From positions 1,688,501 through 1,752,500 of the forward strand of contig NC_011060.1 of assembly GCF_000020645.1 (NCBI RefSeq): a DNA stretch of 64,000 nucleotides, given 5' to 3'. Source of the stretch: Pelodictyon phaeoclathratiforme BU-1 (GTDB lineage Bacteria; Bacteroidota; Chlorobiia; Chlorobiales; Chlorobiaceae). The notes below the pieces were generated by a model. The model saw nothing but the letters and a program-made list of their open reading frames with translations. It searched no databases and was not told where the DNA came from. Both the position numbers and the translations under genes were made by a program. Of the stretch, positions 26,266 to 35,090 are shown one piece after another (position 1 is the first letter of the stretch; each line of letters begins with the position of its first letter).

Positions 26266-27069
26266 TCAGGTCTGCCACTGGCGACGCCACAACAGCGTGA
26301 GTGAGCGTGCAATACCGAGCAGAATATACAACAACATGGCAAGAAAAAAAGCTTTTGAATGAAAGAGAAGAACGCAGAACAAGGCCACAATGTAGAGCGC
26401 CATTTGAACTGGCTTCTGACGGAATGATTCTGCAGTAGGCTTGGGAAGGGCGTCATAATTGACCTTACTGACCATGAGGAGCGCAAGCGCTGCAGAAAGC
26501 CCAACCAGAAAGGACTGCATCAATGAGGGAGGAAAAATCGGGTCGCCACTCATCCAGAGCACAAACCCGGCAATCGTCAGCGCCTGGGCGGGTGTCGGAA
26601 GACCAGAAAAAGAGTCTTTGTTATAGCCAATCATCGTGATATTAAAGCGGGCAAGCCTCAGTCCGCTGCCAATCATCAGCAAAGAGCTGACACAGATACC
26701 GGTAATACCCGGCAGTCCTTCAAGTCCGAATTTATAGACCAAATATGCCGGAGCAGCGCCAAAAGAGACCAGATCAGAAAGAGAGTCGAGTTCCACACCA
26801 AAATCAGAGGTACCGTTGGTAATCCTGGCCACAAAACCATCGAGGGTATCAAAAAAAGCCGCCAGAATGATAAACCAGCATGCCGCAACAAAACTCCCCT
26901 CTCCCGACATGACAATGGCAATATAGCCGGAAAGCATGTTCATAACCGTAAACACTGAGGGAACAAACGATCGCGACACAATGGGAAAGAGTGGCGAGCG
27001 ATCTCGTGAACTGTTTTTCAGAAAAGGAGGATAGCGTTTCTGATACCTTTTTTTACCAGCATCATCCAT
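26266..27069 (-). CDS. pssA: CDP-diacylglycerol-serine O-phosphatidyltransferase
   Basis: PssA makes phosphatidylserine from CDP-diacylglycerol and serine in the inner membrane. The CDP-alcohol phosphotransferase signature is complete: D-G-x2-A-R-x8-G-x3-D-x3-D in DTLDGFVARITNGTSDFGVELDSLSD (start of the second helix). VPSVFTVMNMLSGYIAI precedes it, as in PssA. About seven hydrophobic helices follow. I chose the ATG at 27069; the frame extends upstream to a TTG at 27108. It is the first gene of the minus-strand purS-purQ-MFS-YihY-dnaX run. Confidence 0.88.
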   Translation of the reverse strand: MDDAGKKRYQKRYPPFLKNSSRDRSPLFPIVSRSFVPSVFTVMNMLSGYIAIVMSGEGSFVAACWFIILAAFFDTLDGFVARITNGTSDFGVELDSLSDLVSFGAAPAYLVYKFGLEGLPGITGICVSSLLMIGSGLRLARFNITMIGYNKDSFSGLPTPAQALTIAGFVLWMSGDPIFPPSLMQSFLVGLSAALALLMVSKVNYDALPKPTAESFRQKPVQMALYIVALFCVLLFHSKAFFLAMLLYILLGIARSLTLLWRRQWQT

Positions 27070-27570
27070 ATATGAATATCCATCGTAAGAGTAAAAGAGT
27101 ATCCGCAACAGGCAGAAAAGAACCTTAAGGGAACTTGACTTTCAAAAAGTTATAACGATAACAGAGAGCGAGCAAAAGCTTTACTATTGCGCTTTATAAC
27201 AAGTTACAAGAGCAATAAACGGCAAAAACAGAATCCTGATTACAGAGTCCCGATAAACCAAACCGGCAAACCCGCTTTTTTTCAGCCCCCTGTCTACACA
27301 GAATTTTAAGGTAATGAAATTTATACTCTTTTAGCAATTCTGCATTGAGTGGGCCACTGCACACCTCTGCATGATAGGTGAAAGATGCATTGCATTTCGC
27401 TCCCATTGCAAATAACGTGTTATCCATAATGATATATTGCCAGAATTGTTGTATTCCGGATTCAAAATACCAACCCGTTTGACGACAGTTGGGGGGGATA
27501 ACCCCGCCATTCTACATTATGGCGATCAATCACAAGGAATAAATTTGGGAAAATGAAAATTCCGTTAATT
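27070..27570. other. Non-coding 0.5-kb spacer between pssA and the tandem repeat
   Basis: No frame here has recognisable protein features. The sequence GGGGGGATAACCCCGCC at about 27489-27505 resembles the core of the tandem repeat that follows, suggesting a diverged stray copy. The region should hold the promoter of the minus-strand pssA operon. Confidence 0.4.
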
Positions 27571-27680
27571 GGGGCGGGATGGACGGAATGGAATTGGGGC
27601 GGGATCAACGGAATGGGATTGGGGCGGGATCAACGGAATGGGATTGGGGCGGGATGAACGGAATGGGATTGGGGCGGGAT
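27571..27680. repeat. G-rich 25-bp tandem repeat (four units plus part), ending in a hairpin
   Basis: GGGGCGGGAT recurs at 27571, 27596, 27621, 27646 and 27671, each followed by nearly identical filler (AACGGAATGGGATT), so the period is exactly 25. The last copy pairs with CCCCGCCCC (27685-27693) to form an eight-base-pair GC hairpin seven bases past the array's final core and about ten bases beyond the panB stop. Each unit has three G runs on the plus strand, which could fold as quadruplexes. It lies in the 3' untranslated part of panB and may aid termination. Confidence 0.9.
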
Positions 27681-27699
27681 GACCCCGCCCCTACGGGGT

Positions 27700-28533
27700 T
27701 TAATAACTTTCGTCGGGGGAGGGGAAATTTGACTGGCGGACGTCTTCGACGTATTGCTTGGCGGCGTGTTCAATAACCGTATTCAAATCGGCGTATTGGC
27801 GGACAAAACGGGGATGGAACTCGCGGTTGAGACCAAGAATATCGTTGATGACAAGCACCTGGCCATCACATGCAACCCCGGCGCCGATGCCTATGGTAGG
27901 AATAGTCAGTGAGCGGGTCACTTCGGCTGCAAGCACAGATGGAATTTTTTCGAGTACAATGGCAAACGCTCCCGCCTCTTCGATAATTTTTGCATCCTCA
28001 AGGAGCTGCTCTGCTTCCACCCCTTCCTTGGCCCTGACCTTGTAACTCCCATACTTGTATATAGATTGCGGCATCAGACCGAGATGGCCCATGACGGGAA
28101 TCCCGACGTCGGTAATCCGCTTGACGGTATCGGCAATGATCTTGCCTCCCTCCAGCTTGAGAGCATCACACCCATGCTCCTTCATGATCTTTCCCGCATT
28201 GCGCAAAGCCTCATCACCTGAAATCTGATAGCTCATGAACGGCATATCAACGACCACCATTGCCCGACCGCTTTCGTCGTGCACTCCCCTGACAACAGCC
28301 TTCGCGTGATAGACCATCTCTTCAATCGTAATCGGCAACGTTGTACTATGGCCGGCAAAAACATTGCTTGCGGAATCGCCGACCAGAAGAACATCAAGAC
28401 CAGCACGATCAAGAATTCTCGCCATGGTGTAATCATAAGCCGTAAGCATGGAGATCTTCTCCCCGTTATGCTTCATATCGAGCAGCCTTCGGGTGGTAAC
28501 ATGAGCCGATTTTTGTTGGGCACTTTTGTTCAT
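27700..28533 (-). CDS. panB: 3-methyl-2-oxobutanoate hydroxymethyltransferase
   Basis: PanB makes ketopantoate from ketoisovalerate and methylene-tetrahydrofolate for coenzyme A synthesis. The 277-residue product has ISMLTAYDYTMARILDRAG, then LLVGDSASNV, the VVVDMPFMSYQ stretch, LEGG and GHLGLMPQS, and TIGIGAG near the C-terminus, all in the standard order. Asp in VGDSA and the catalytic Glu in VLEKIP are present. It starts 12 bases after the lipoate-ligase-type gene, so the two form a small operon. Confidence 0.95.
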   Translation of the reverse strand: MNKSAQQKSAHVTTRRLLDMKHNGEKISMLTAYDYTMARILDRAGLDVLLVGDSASNVFAGHSTTLPITIEEMVYHAKAVVRGVHDESGRAMVVVDMPFMSYQISGDEALRNAGKIMKEHGCDALKLEGGKIIADTVKRITDVGIPVMGHLGLMPQSIYKYGSYKVRAKEGVEAEQLLEDAKIIEEAGAFAIVLEKIPSVLAAEVTRSLTIPTIGIGAGVACDGQVLVINDILGLNREFHPRFVRQYADLNTVIEHAAKQYVEDVRQSNFPSPDESY

Positions 28534-28545
28534 AGTGTCTGCTGC

Positions 28546-29361
28546 TTAATGGATTAAGTCTTCCTGATGTTCCAATATATCCGATAAATCGCAGGGATGA
28601 AGCTTCACCGCTTCGACACCGTGCAGCTTCCCGGCAGCAGAGCACATCAGCTCTACCAGAGAACCATACTCGGGAACGTAGCCAAGAATCTCTTCAAGAG
28701 AGGTCGTTTTTCGCTCCATTGCATCCCTGATCTCCTCAAAAACACCCCCGTCTGCATGAGCAATAAAGCGGCAAAGCTCCTTATGCCGCGCCGACAGGGG
28801 AAGTGAACCATGCTGCAAAAGGACGTGACGATTTCGCCGCTGGGCTGAACCAACCAGTTTCCGTCCCCCTACCTGCAGTTCATACCGTGCTGAAGCCGTA
28901 AAACAACTGACCCCCTCAGGCGCCACAACACCCTGTGTGCGGGAAAGAGTCGAACGGCAGAAGCCAGCAAGAATCCCAAGCTCTTCAAGAGCAAGCTGGA
29001 TAACTGCATGAACCATCCGATAAAGCCCGGAGTTCTGCTCTTCGGAGTCTGCAAAAAAACTGTAGGTAAACTCCTCTGCATGAAACACCGCTCTGCCACC
29101 GGTAGGCCTTCTGACAACATCAATACCTTCAGTGTGGCATTTGAGGGTATCAATACCCGAAATATCCTGATTGTACCCTATGGTAATCGCGCAGGGGTTC
29201 CAGCCATAAAAGCGCCAGAGACAACTTTCGCGACCGAAGCGCCGCTGAAACCGACCATCGAGAAATGAGGCCATCAATTCCCGATCAATGGCCATATTCT
29301 CCTCGCCAGTATGAAAACCAGAATCCAGACAATAAACCTTTTGAAAAAAAGTGTTCCCCAT
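28546..29361 (-). CDS. Lipoate-protein ligase A / octanoyltransferase family protein
   Basis: The 271-residue protein belongs to the biotin/lipoate ligase fold. Key blocks are ENMAIDRELM near the N-terminus, WNPCAITIGYNQD, then VVRRPTGGRAVFH (the RRxxGGxxxxH lipoate-binding motif), and a KLVGSAQRRNRHVLLQHGSL segment where the Lys contacts the acyl-AMP or forms the acyl-enzyme. This pattern occurs in LplA, LipM and LipL; which of these reactions it performs is not decidable by eye. The ATG at 29361 has a GGAGGGG site five bases upstream, better than the alternative GTG/TTG further up. Confidence 0.85.
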   Translation of the reverse strand: MGNTFFQKVYCLDSGFHTGEENMAIDRELMASFLDGRFQRRFGRESCLWRFYGWNPCAITIGYNQDISGIDTLKCHTEGIDVVRRPTGGRAVFHAEEFTYSFFADSEEQNSGLYRMVHAVIQLALEELGILAGFCRSTLSRTQGVVAPEGVSCFTASARYELQVGGRKLVGSAQRRNRHVLLQHGSLPLSARHKELCRFIAHADGGVFEEIRDAMERKTTSLEEILGYVPEYGSLVELMCSAAGKLHGVEAVKLHPCDLSDILEHQEDLIH

Positions 29362-29366
29362 TGCAA

Positions 29367-29373
29367 CCCCTCC
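29367..29373 (-). promoter_or_regulatory. Ribosome-binding site that fixes the lipoate-ligase-type start
   Basis: GGAGGGG on the minus strand lies five bases before ATG 29361. The open frame extends 16 codons further upstream without such a site. Confidence 0.7.
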
Positions 29374-29520
29374 AGGGTGCTCCACAAAACGCTGCGCACT
29401 ATCGACCACAAATTCGCACCAAGATAATAATTATTTTTACCCCTTACATTGTTTGTGTCCTGTGAGACGGGTATTTTGCGGGGAAATATGCCATCGCCAA
29501 CCACCGACTCGATCCTGTTC

Positions 29521-29934
29521 ATGGAAACAAAAGTAGTTGAGAACATTCTTGCCTCATTCCGACACATAGCCGTCGTCGGATTGTCCGCAAAAGCTGATCG
29601 ACCAAGCAATGGCATTGCGCGCGCCATGAAAGCCCAGGGATACACCATCTATCCTGTCAATCCCGGTATTGAAGAGGTTATTGGTCTCCGCTGTTATCCC
29701 TCTCTTTCAGCAATACCGCCTGAAATAAGCAAAAAAATAGAAATCGTCAACATCTTCCGCAAATCGACAGATGTCCCCCCCATTGTTGATGAAGCCATTG
29801 CCATCGGTGCAAAAGTTATCTGGATGCAGCTTGGCATCACCAACGAAAGCGCAGCAAACAAGGCTCGCAATGCAGGACTTATCGTCATCGAAAACCGATG
29901 TATCGCTGTCGATCAACGCTACCTTATTCAATAA
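29521..29934 (+). CDS. CoA-binding domain protein, YccU type
   Basis: The 137-residue protein is a stand-alone Rossmann CoA-binding domain: IAVVGLSAKADRPSNGIARAM, GYTIYPVNPG, then EIVNIFRKSTDVPPIVDEAI, KVIWMQLGI and a C-terminal VIENRCIAVD. It matches the succinyl-CoA synthetase alpha N-domain family known as YccU. The biochemical role is not established. Starts at 29488 or 29449 would add residues not seen in relatives. It lies 38 bases before ddl. Confidence 0.85.
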   Translation: METKVVENILASFRHIAVVGLSAKADRPSNGIARAMKAQGYTIYPVNPGIEEVIGLRCYPSLSAIPPEISKKIEIVNIFRKSTDVPPIVDEAIAIGAKVIWMQLGITNESAANKARNAGLIVIENRCIAVDQRYLIQ

Positions 29935-29972
29935 AATCTTCATCACCTTACCAAACAGTCATTACCCTACTC

Positions 29973-31055
29973 ATGCCACGTATTACAGTTGCTCTCATTT
30001 TTGGAGGCAGGTCAACCGAACACGAAATATCAATCATCTCTGCAAAATCAATAGCAGCCAATATCAGCGCCGAACGTTACAAGGTTATTCCGCTCTACAT
30101 TACACATCAGGGAACCTGGCTCTGTGAGGGCATTGCCCGCGACATTCTGAACCTTGACCTCTCCGCTCTTTTGAGAAACTCATCACCTGAAGCAGCAGCG
30201 ATGGCGCTTGACAGGATGGTTGAAGAGGCGGAGCAGAAACCCTTCAACCTCGATTTCAGGGCTATCGGCATTGAAGTGGCATTTCTGACGCTTCATGGCA
30301 CCTATGGAGAAGATGGCCGCATCCAGGGCTTTCTGGATACCTGCAACATTCCCTATACAGGCTGCGGTGTACTGGCATCAGCGCTCACTATGGATAAAGC
30401 GCTCACCAAACTCTGTGTTGCAGATGCAGGCATTGCTGTTGCTCCATCCATAACGCTTCTCAGTGCCGAGTACCATGCCGATACGGAAAAAGTTCACTCC
30501 CGGATCGAAGAGAAGTTTATCTATCCATTTTTTGTCAAACCGGCAAACCTCGGCTCCTCAATTGGAATCTCAAAGGTGCATCACCGGGAACAACTCCCTG
30601 CAGCCCTAAAAAGCGCCTGTTCACTCGACTCAAAAATAGTGGTTGAAAAAGCAATCACAGGGCGTGAAATTGAGGTTGCTGTACTTGGCAATGATGAACC
30701 GGAAGTCTCCGTTTGCGGCGAAATCGAACCCGGCAGCGATTTCTATGACTATCATGATAAATACATTCACAACAGTGCAAAACTGTTTATTCCGGCACGC
30801 ATTCCCGACGAAATGCAGAGCGAGGTCAGGAGCATTGCACTCAAGGCATACAAGGCGCTGGGATGCAGGGGTATGTCGAGAATAGACTTTTTTGTTGACG
30901 AAAAGAGGGGAACCATCGTCCTCAATGAAGTCAATACCATTCCCGGCTTCACCGATATCAGCATGTTTCCTCGACTCATGGCTGCAAGCGGACACTCTTT
31001 TCCTGAACTTGCAGAGCGATTGCTGCAGCTTGCACTGGAAACCCTGCGACCATGA
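29973..31055 (+). CDS. ddl: D-alanine-D-alanine ligase
   Basis: Ddl joins two D-alanines for peptidoglycan. From ATG 29973 the product has 360 residues. VALIFGGRSTEHEISIISAKSI is the standard start. LHGTYGEDGRIQGFLD, YTGCGVLASALTMDK, PFFVKPANLGSSIGISKV and the C-terminal MSRIDFFVDE with LNEVNTIPGFT carry the ATP-grasp and substrate residues. The reading frame is open upstream to 29898, but the family start is at 29973. Its stop overlaps the next gene by ATGA. Confidence 0.94.
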   Translation: MPRITVALIFGGRSTEHEISIISAKSIAANISAERYKVIPLYITHQGTWLCEGIARDILNLDLSALLRNSSPEAAAMALDRMVEEAEQKPFNLDFRAIGIEVAFLTLHGTYGEDGRIQGFLDTCNIPYTGCGVLASALTMDKALTKLCVADAGIAVAPSITLLSAEYHADTEKVHSRIEEKFIYPFFVKPANLGSSIGISKVHHREQLPAALKSACSLDSKIVVEKAITGREIEVAVLGNDEPEVSVCGEIEPGSDFYDYHDKYIHNSAKLFIPARIPDEMQSEVRSIALKAYKALGCRGMSRIDFFVDEKRGTIVLNEVNTIPGFTDISMFPRLMAASGHSFPELAERLLQLALETLRP

Positions 31056-31627
31056 TCAATGAACCCTATCTTTTTTTTGCAGAAGTCTCCCTTGACATAT
31101 CGAGAGGAGAATTCCAGGCAGGCATCGAAAAACTTGAACCCTTTTCCGATCAGTTCGCCGACTCGTACCTATTTCACCTGCTCTATGCAAAAGCGCTCAA
31201 AGGGCTCAGGTACAACACTCTGGCCAGCGAATATTTTCGAAAATGCTGCACCATCGCCCCGGCAAACCAGATCGCATGGCAAGAGCTTGTTGAACTTCAG
31301 GCTTCAGGCGAGGGCGATACAGCCAGCGCACGATCCCCCCTGTTCGACCCTGTCACCGATGAGCTTGAAAAGCTGACGGCAGCTCTCATGAACTTTGAAC
31401 CGGTAAAAACTTCTGAAAATGCTGATCCCACGTCAATTTTTGAACAAAAGCAGCCTTTTTCTGACGACACAACCATTGCCGTACCCACTGAAAGCCTTGC
31501 CCATCTCTTTACAGCACAAGGTGCGTACAAAAAAGCAATAAAAATCTATACCATTCTCATACAATTAAAACCACAGAATGCTGAAATCTACCAGCAGGAG
31601 ATAGAAGCGCTCCTCGACCAACTATAA
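31052..31627 (+). CDS. TPR-containing protein of unknown function
   Basis: The 191-residue protein starts at the ATGA overlap with ddl. The N-terminal 70 residues (AEVSLDISRGEFQAGIEKLE, then YLFHLLYAKALKGLRY) and the last 40 (LAHLFTAQGAYKKAIKIYTIL then PQNAEIYQQEIEAL) form tetratricopeptide helices, separated by a polar linker rich in Ser, Asp and Glu. No signal peptide is seen. The coupling to ddl suggests a cell-envelope context, but no function can be assigned. Confidence 0.7.
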   Translation: MINEPYLFFAEVSLDISRGEFQAGIEKLEPFSDQFADSYLFHLLYAKALKGLRYNTLASEYFRKCCTIAPANQIAWQELVELQASGEGDTASARSPLFDPVTDELEKLTAALMNFEPVKTSENADPTSIFEQKQPFSDDTTIAVPTESLAHLFTAQGAYKKAIKIYTILIQLKPQNAEIYQQEIEALLDQL

Positions 31628-31730
31628 ATGCACAAAGAAAAACAGAATCCATAAATGAAACTATTTGGCCAAGATATATATTGTACACTGGAGTATGTTA
31701 AACTGAACGGGATAATGGCAGGCACACTGA

Positions 31731-33143
31731 ATGGTTATGAATCGACACGTAGTATCAGGAATTTTCTCATTTTTCTGCAGTGCTGCACTGTTTCTTGCTT
31801 CCTCATCAACCGTCATCGGCAGTGAAAGAGTAGAGAAAACACTCTCGCTTGCCAACTGTATAGAAATTGCACTGAGCAATGCCACTTCAGCCAAAAAGGC
31901 AGACGCAAACCTGAAACTGCGGGGTTCAGACGTTTTAAGACGTTACGGCAGTTTTCTTCCCCGACTTTCGGTATCGGCTGGCTATGCACCTTATACACTC
32001 AGCCGAACCTATACCACAGGCTACCCTGTAGCTGAAGTACAGAAAACCACCATGAAATCGGCGGATTTGACTCTTTCCACCTCACTGAATCTGTTTAACG
32101 GATTCAGTGACTACGCATCCCTGCAAGCATCGCTCAAACAGGAGCGCGCCGCAGAATATACCCTTCAGCGAGTACTCGAAAGTGTTGTGTACGATGTTAC
32201 CCAAACCTATTTCCAGGTACGACTGAACCAGGAACTTCTTGCTATTGCACGCGAAAACCTTCTGCTCGCCCAGGATCAACTGACCCTGACTGACCGGCAA
32301 TTTCAAATCGGCCTTAAATCAATGACCGATCGTTACCAGCAACAGGCCGATGCTTCTGAAAGCGCTCTCCAGGTCATAAAAGCAGAGACCCGTATGCAAC
32401 GCAGTATGTCTGAACTGCTTCGACGCCTTCAGATAGAGCCACAAACAAGGATACTCCTGATAGCCTCTCCGGAAGAGTTGAAAGTCACTCTTTCGTCAAA
32501 ACTTGATATTGACAGCCTTGCCGCCACAGCTCTTGAAAGAAGAACTGATCTTAAAAGCAAACTCCTTGAAACCGATGCAGCCAAATGGCAGACAAGGGTA
32601 TCACGAGCGCCATGGTATCCAAGAGTTGACCTTGGTTTCAACGTCAGTACAGCGGGAAGCGAGTACCTGCATAACGAATACGCCTATCCCCCGCTTTCTG
32701 AACAGTTGCGCCATACGGTCGGATACTCGGTATCCCTGAACCTCAATTGGGCGATCTTTGACGGATTTCAGACCCGCTACAATGTTGAATCAGCCAAAAT
32801 CAACCAGTTGAACCAGCGACTTGATTATGATGATTTGAAAAGAGACATCGTTATCGACCTTCAGCAGAGCGCAGGCGAGTATACCTCCGCATTCATGCAG
32901 ATTGAAACGGCCAACCTCAGTTTTACGGCAGCACAGTCGGCATATGAAGGTATAAAAAGAAAATATGAACTTGGCGCTGCGGGATTTGTAGAGCTCAGCT
33001 CGGCACGAGCTACCCTTTTCAATGCCCGATCCAATCTTTCCCAGGCCACCTTCAATCTCGCTTTACAAAAAAGCATTCTTGATTTCACAACAGGCAACAT
33101 AACCATACCACAGCTAACCGAATCCAGTATACCACTCAGATGA
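31731..33143 (+). CDS. TolC-family outer-membrane efflux protein
   Basis: The 470-residue protein carries a signal peptide (GIFSFFCSAALFLASSSTVIGS) and two repeats of the TolC/OEP type, each with long amphipathic helices such as LNLFNGFSDYASLQASLKQERAAEYTLQ and LNWAIFDGFQTRYNVESAKINQLNQ. The LxLFNGF/IFDGF turns are the usual beta-strand-to-helix transitions of TolC. It forms the outer-membrane exit duct for the adaptor, ATPase and permeases encoded directly downstream; the stop overlaps the adaptor start by ATGA. The 100 bases before it are the likely promoter region. Confidence 0.9.
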   Translation: MVMNRHVVSGIFSFFCSAALFLASSSTVIGSERVEKTLSLANCIEIALSNATSAKKADANLKLRGSDVLRRYGSFLPRLSVSAGYAPYTLSRTYTTGYPVAEVQKTTMKSADLTLSTSLNLFNGFSDYASLQASLKQERAAEYTLQRVLESVVYDVTQTYFQVRLNQELLAIARENLLLAQDQLTLTDRQFQIGLKSMTDRYQQQADASESALQVIKAETRMQRSMSELLRRLQIEPQTRILLIASPEELKVTLSSKLDIDSLAATALERRTDLKSKLLETDAAKWQTRVSRAPWYPRVDLGFNVSTAGSEYLHNEYAYPPLSEQLRHTVGYSVSLNLNWAIFDGFQTRYNVESAKINQLNQRLDYDDLKRDIVIDLQQSAGEYTSAFMQIETANLSFTAAQSAYEGIKRKYELGAAGFVELSSARATLFNARSNLSQATFNLALQKSILDFTTGNITIPQLTESSIPLR

Positions 33144-34393
33144 GTAAACAAAAATCCTTGCTGAATCGAAAAACAATATGGATCTCCCTCGCAGCAGTTC
33201 TGCTCGCAGGAGGATTGCTCTTTTCCTTTTTCAAGCTTCGCGAAAAACCAGTTGAGGTTACCACCGAAAAGGTCTCCATCAAAGAGGTTGTCCATATCGT
33301 CACGGCTACCGGAAAAATTGAACCCGCGCTTGTAGTCGCCATGTCGCCTGACGTTTCAGGGGAGATTATCGAGTTGCCCATCAGGGATGGACAGAGTGTA
33401 GAGAAAGGAGAGCTTCTCTTTAAAATTCAGCCAGACCTCTATGTAAACCAGGTCGAACAGAGTCTCGCCCAGCTTAATTCCGCAAAATCACAAAGTATGG
33501 AGACGCGGGCCAGAAAGCTCAAGGCAGAGGATGATTTCCATAAGGCATCACTGCTCTACAAAGAAAAGCTGATCTCCGAATCAGACTATATCACATCGAG
33601 AACCAATGCACAGGCAGCACAAGCCGCCTACCAGGCATCAATCTACACAATAGCACAAAACAAAAGCCTGCTTGACCAAAATCAGGACAGGATGAACAAA
33701 ACCGTAGTACGGGCTCCAATCAACGGCACCATCATAGCCCTGAACAGCAAGCCGGGGGAACGCGTTGTCGGTACTGGTCAGTTTCCCGGAACCGAGGTAC
33801 TGCGACTGGCAAACCTCGACAGTATGCAGGTAGAGGTAGAGGTAAATGAAAACGACATTGTCAATGTAAAAACAGGTAATCCAGTCTCCATCACTGTTGA
33901 TGCATACGGCGATCGCATCTTCAGGGGAGTTGTGCATGAAATTTCCAATTCAGCAATCTCCCAGGCCGCTGGAACCCAGGATGAGGTCACCAATTTTTCG
34001 GTAAAGATCCGCATCTTCAACCATGACAGGATGCTAAAACCCGGTATGAGCGCAACGGCAGATATTGAGTCCGTGCGGATAAAAAATGCTCTGGTCGTGC
34101 CGATTCAAAGTGTAACCATCAGAGATGTATCTGGTAATACTGCGAACAAAAAAGCTCAAAAATCAGACATCAAGATAACCACCACCAGCAAAGAACCCGA
34201 AAGTCGGCAAGGTGTTTTTGTCGTTAAATCAGGTCGAGTATCGTTCCGACGAGTGAAAACAGGGACGACCGACAATACCCATATTATCGTCACCGCTGGA
34301 CTCAGCAAAGGAGAAGAGGTTGTTTCAGGAAGTTATACCGCCATTACCAGTCAGCTCAAAGAGGGAAGCAAGGTTAAACAGCAGCAAAAATAA
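33140..34393 (+). CDS. MacA-type periplasmic adaptor (membrane fusion protein)
   Basis: The 417-residue protein has one N-terminal transmembrane anchor (WISLAAVLLAGGLLFSFF), a barrel-sandwich lipoyl domain interrupted by a long coiled-coil hairpin (residues about 100-175) and a beta-barrel domain (VRAPINGTIIALNSKPGERVVG then EVLRLANLDSMQVEVEVNENDIV). The order fits MacA-like adaptors that link an FtsX-type permease to TolC. The four-base overlap with the TolC-type gene and the ATPase seven bases downstream show a single operon. A basic segment near 340-360 (KKAQKSDIK) is an insertion compared with MacA. Confidence 0.9.
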   Translation: MSKQKSLLNRKTIWISLAAVLLAGGLLFSFFKLREKPVEVTTEKVSIKEVVHIVTATGKIEPALVVAMSPDVSGEIIELPIRDGQSVEKGELLFKIQPDLYVNQVEQSLAQLNSAKSQSMETRARKLKAEDDFHKASLLYKEKLISESDYITSRTNAQAAQAAYQASIYTIAQNKSLLDQNQDRMNKTVVRAPINGTIIALNSKPGERVVGTGQFPGTEVLRLANLDSMQVEVEVNENDIVNVKTGNPVSITVDAYGDRIFRGVVHEISNSAISQAAGTQDEVTNFSVKIRIFNHDRMLKPGMSATADIESVRIKNALVVPIQSVTIRDVSGNTANKKAQKSDIKITTTSKEPESRQGVFVVKSGRVSFRRVKTGTTDNTHIIVTAGLSKGEEVVSGSYTAITSQLKEGSKVKQQQK

Positions 34394-34400
34394 CCCGGAA

Positions 34401-35090
34401 ATGGAGACTCAAGCTGTCATCACCATGAAATCGCTCTGCAAATTCTATGAGATGGGCGATCAGGTTGTCCACGCACTTGACTCGATCAACCTTGACTTCA
34501 AACTGAACGACTACGCAGCAATCATGGGGCCATCGGGAAGCGGGAAATCAACTCTGATGAATATTATCGGATGTCTTGATACACCAACCTCCGGCACTTA
34601 TGAGCTCAACCATCAGAGTGTTGCGGAGATGGATGACGACGAACTGGCGCGTATCAGAAACCGTGAAATCGGCTTTGTTTTCCAGACCTTTAACCTTCTG
34701 CCCCGCCTGAACTGCCTGCGCAATGTCGAACTTCCGCTGATCTATGCCGGAGTACCGCCTGAAGAACGGCAGGAGCGAGCACGTGAAGCGCTTATCAAAG
34801 TGGGGCTCGGCGACCGGATAACACACAAGCCCGCAGAACTATCCGGTGGCCAGATTCAGCGAGTAGCCATAGCGAGAGCGCTGATTAACAAGCCCTCCAT
34901 CATTCTTGCTGATGAACCGACCGGTAACCTCGATACCGCAACAAGCCACGACATCATGGATATCTTCGGTTCGCTTTCCGAAGCAGGCAACACCATTATC
35001 CTGATCACCCATGAAGAGGATATCGCCCGCTATACCCGCCGAGTCATTCGTCTCCGGGATGGAAAAATAGAAAGCGACACCAGACCATGA
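34401..35090 (+). CDS. ABC transporter ATPase, MacB/LolD type
   Basis: The 229-residue ATPase has Walker A GPSGSGKST (residues about 42-50), Q-loop FVFQTFNLLP, signature LSGGQIQRVAIARAL, Walker B IILADEPTGNLD and the H-loop ITHEEDIA. The Q in the signature (SGGQIQR rather than SGGQQQR) is the only slight deviation. It belongs to the group that drives FtsX-fold mechanotransmission permeases (MacB, LolCDE). Its stop overlaps the first permease start by ATGA. In MacB the ATPase and permease are fused; here they are separate genes. Confidence 0.93.
   Translation: METQAVITMKSLCKFYEMGDQVVHALDSINLDFKLNDYAAIMGPSGSGKSTLMNIIGCLDTPTSGTYELNHQSVAEMDDDELARIRNREIGFVFQTFNLLPRLNCLRNVELPLIYAGVPPEERQERAREALIKVGLGDRITHKPAELSGGQIQRVAIARALINKPSIILADEPTGNLDTATSHDIMDIFGSLSEAGNTIILITHEEDIARYTRRVIRLRDGKIESDTRP

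Noticed and set aside
27194..27427. 77-codon minus-strand frame in the pssA-panB spacer
   Set aside because: No domain and no ribosome site; cysteine-rich low-quality sequence consistent with random translation.
27571..27680. Possible CRISPR array
   Set aside because: Units are contiguous with no variable spacers, so this is a plain tandem repeat.
27579..27776. Plus-strand frame with Gly/Trp/Asp-rich repeats
   Set aside because: It is the translation of the 25-bp tandem repeat, whose period is not a multiple of three, and it runs into panB on the other strand.
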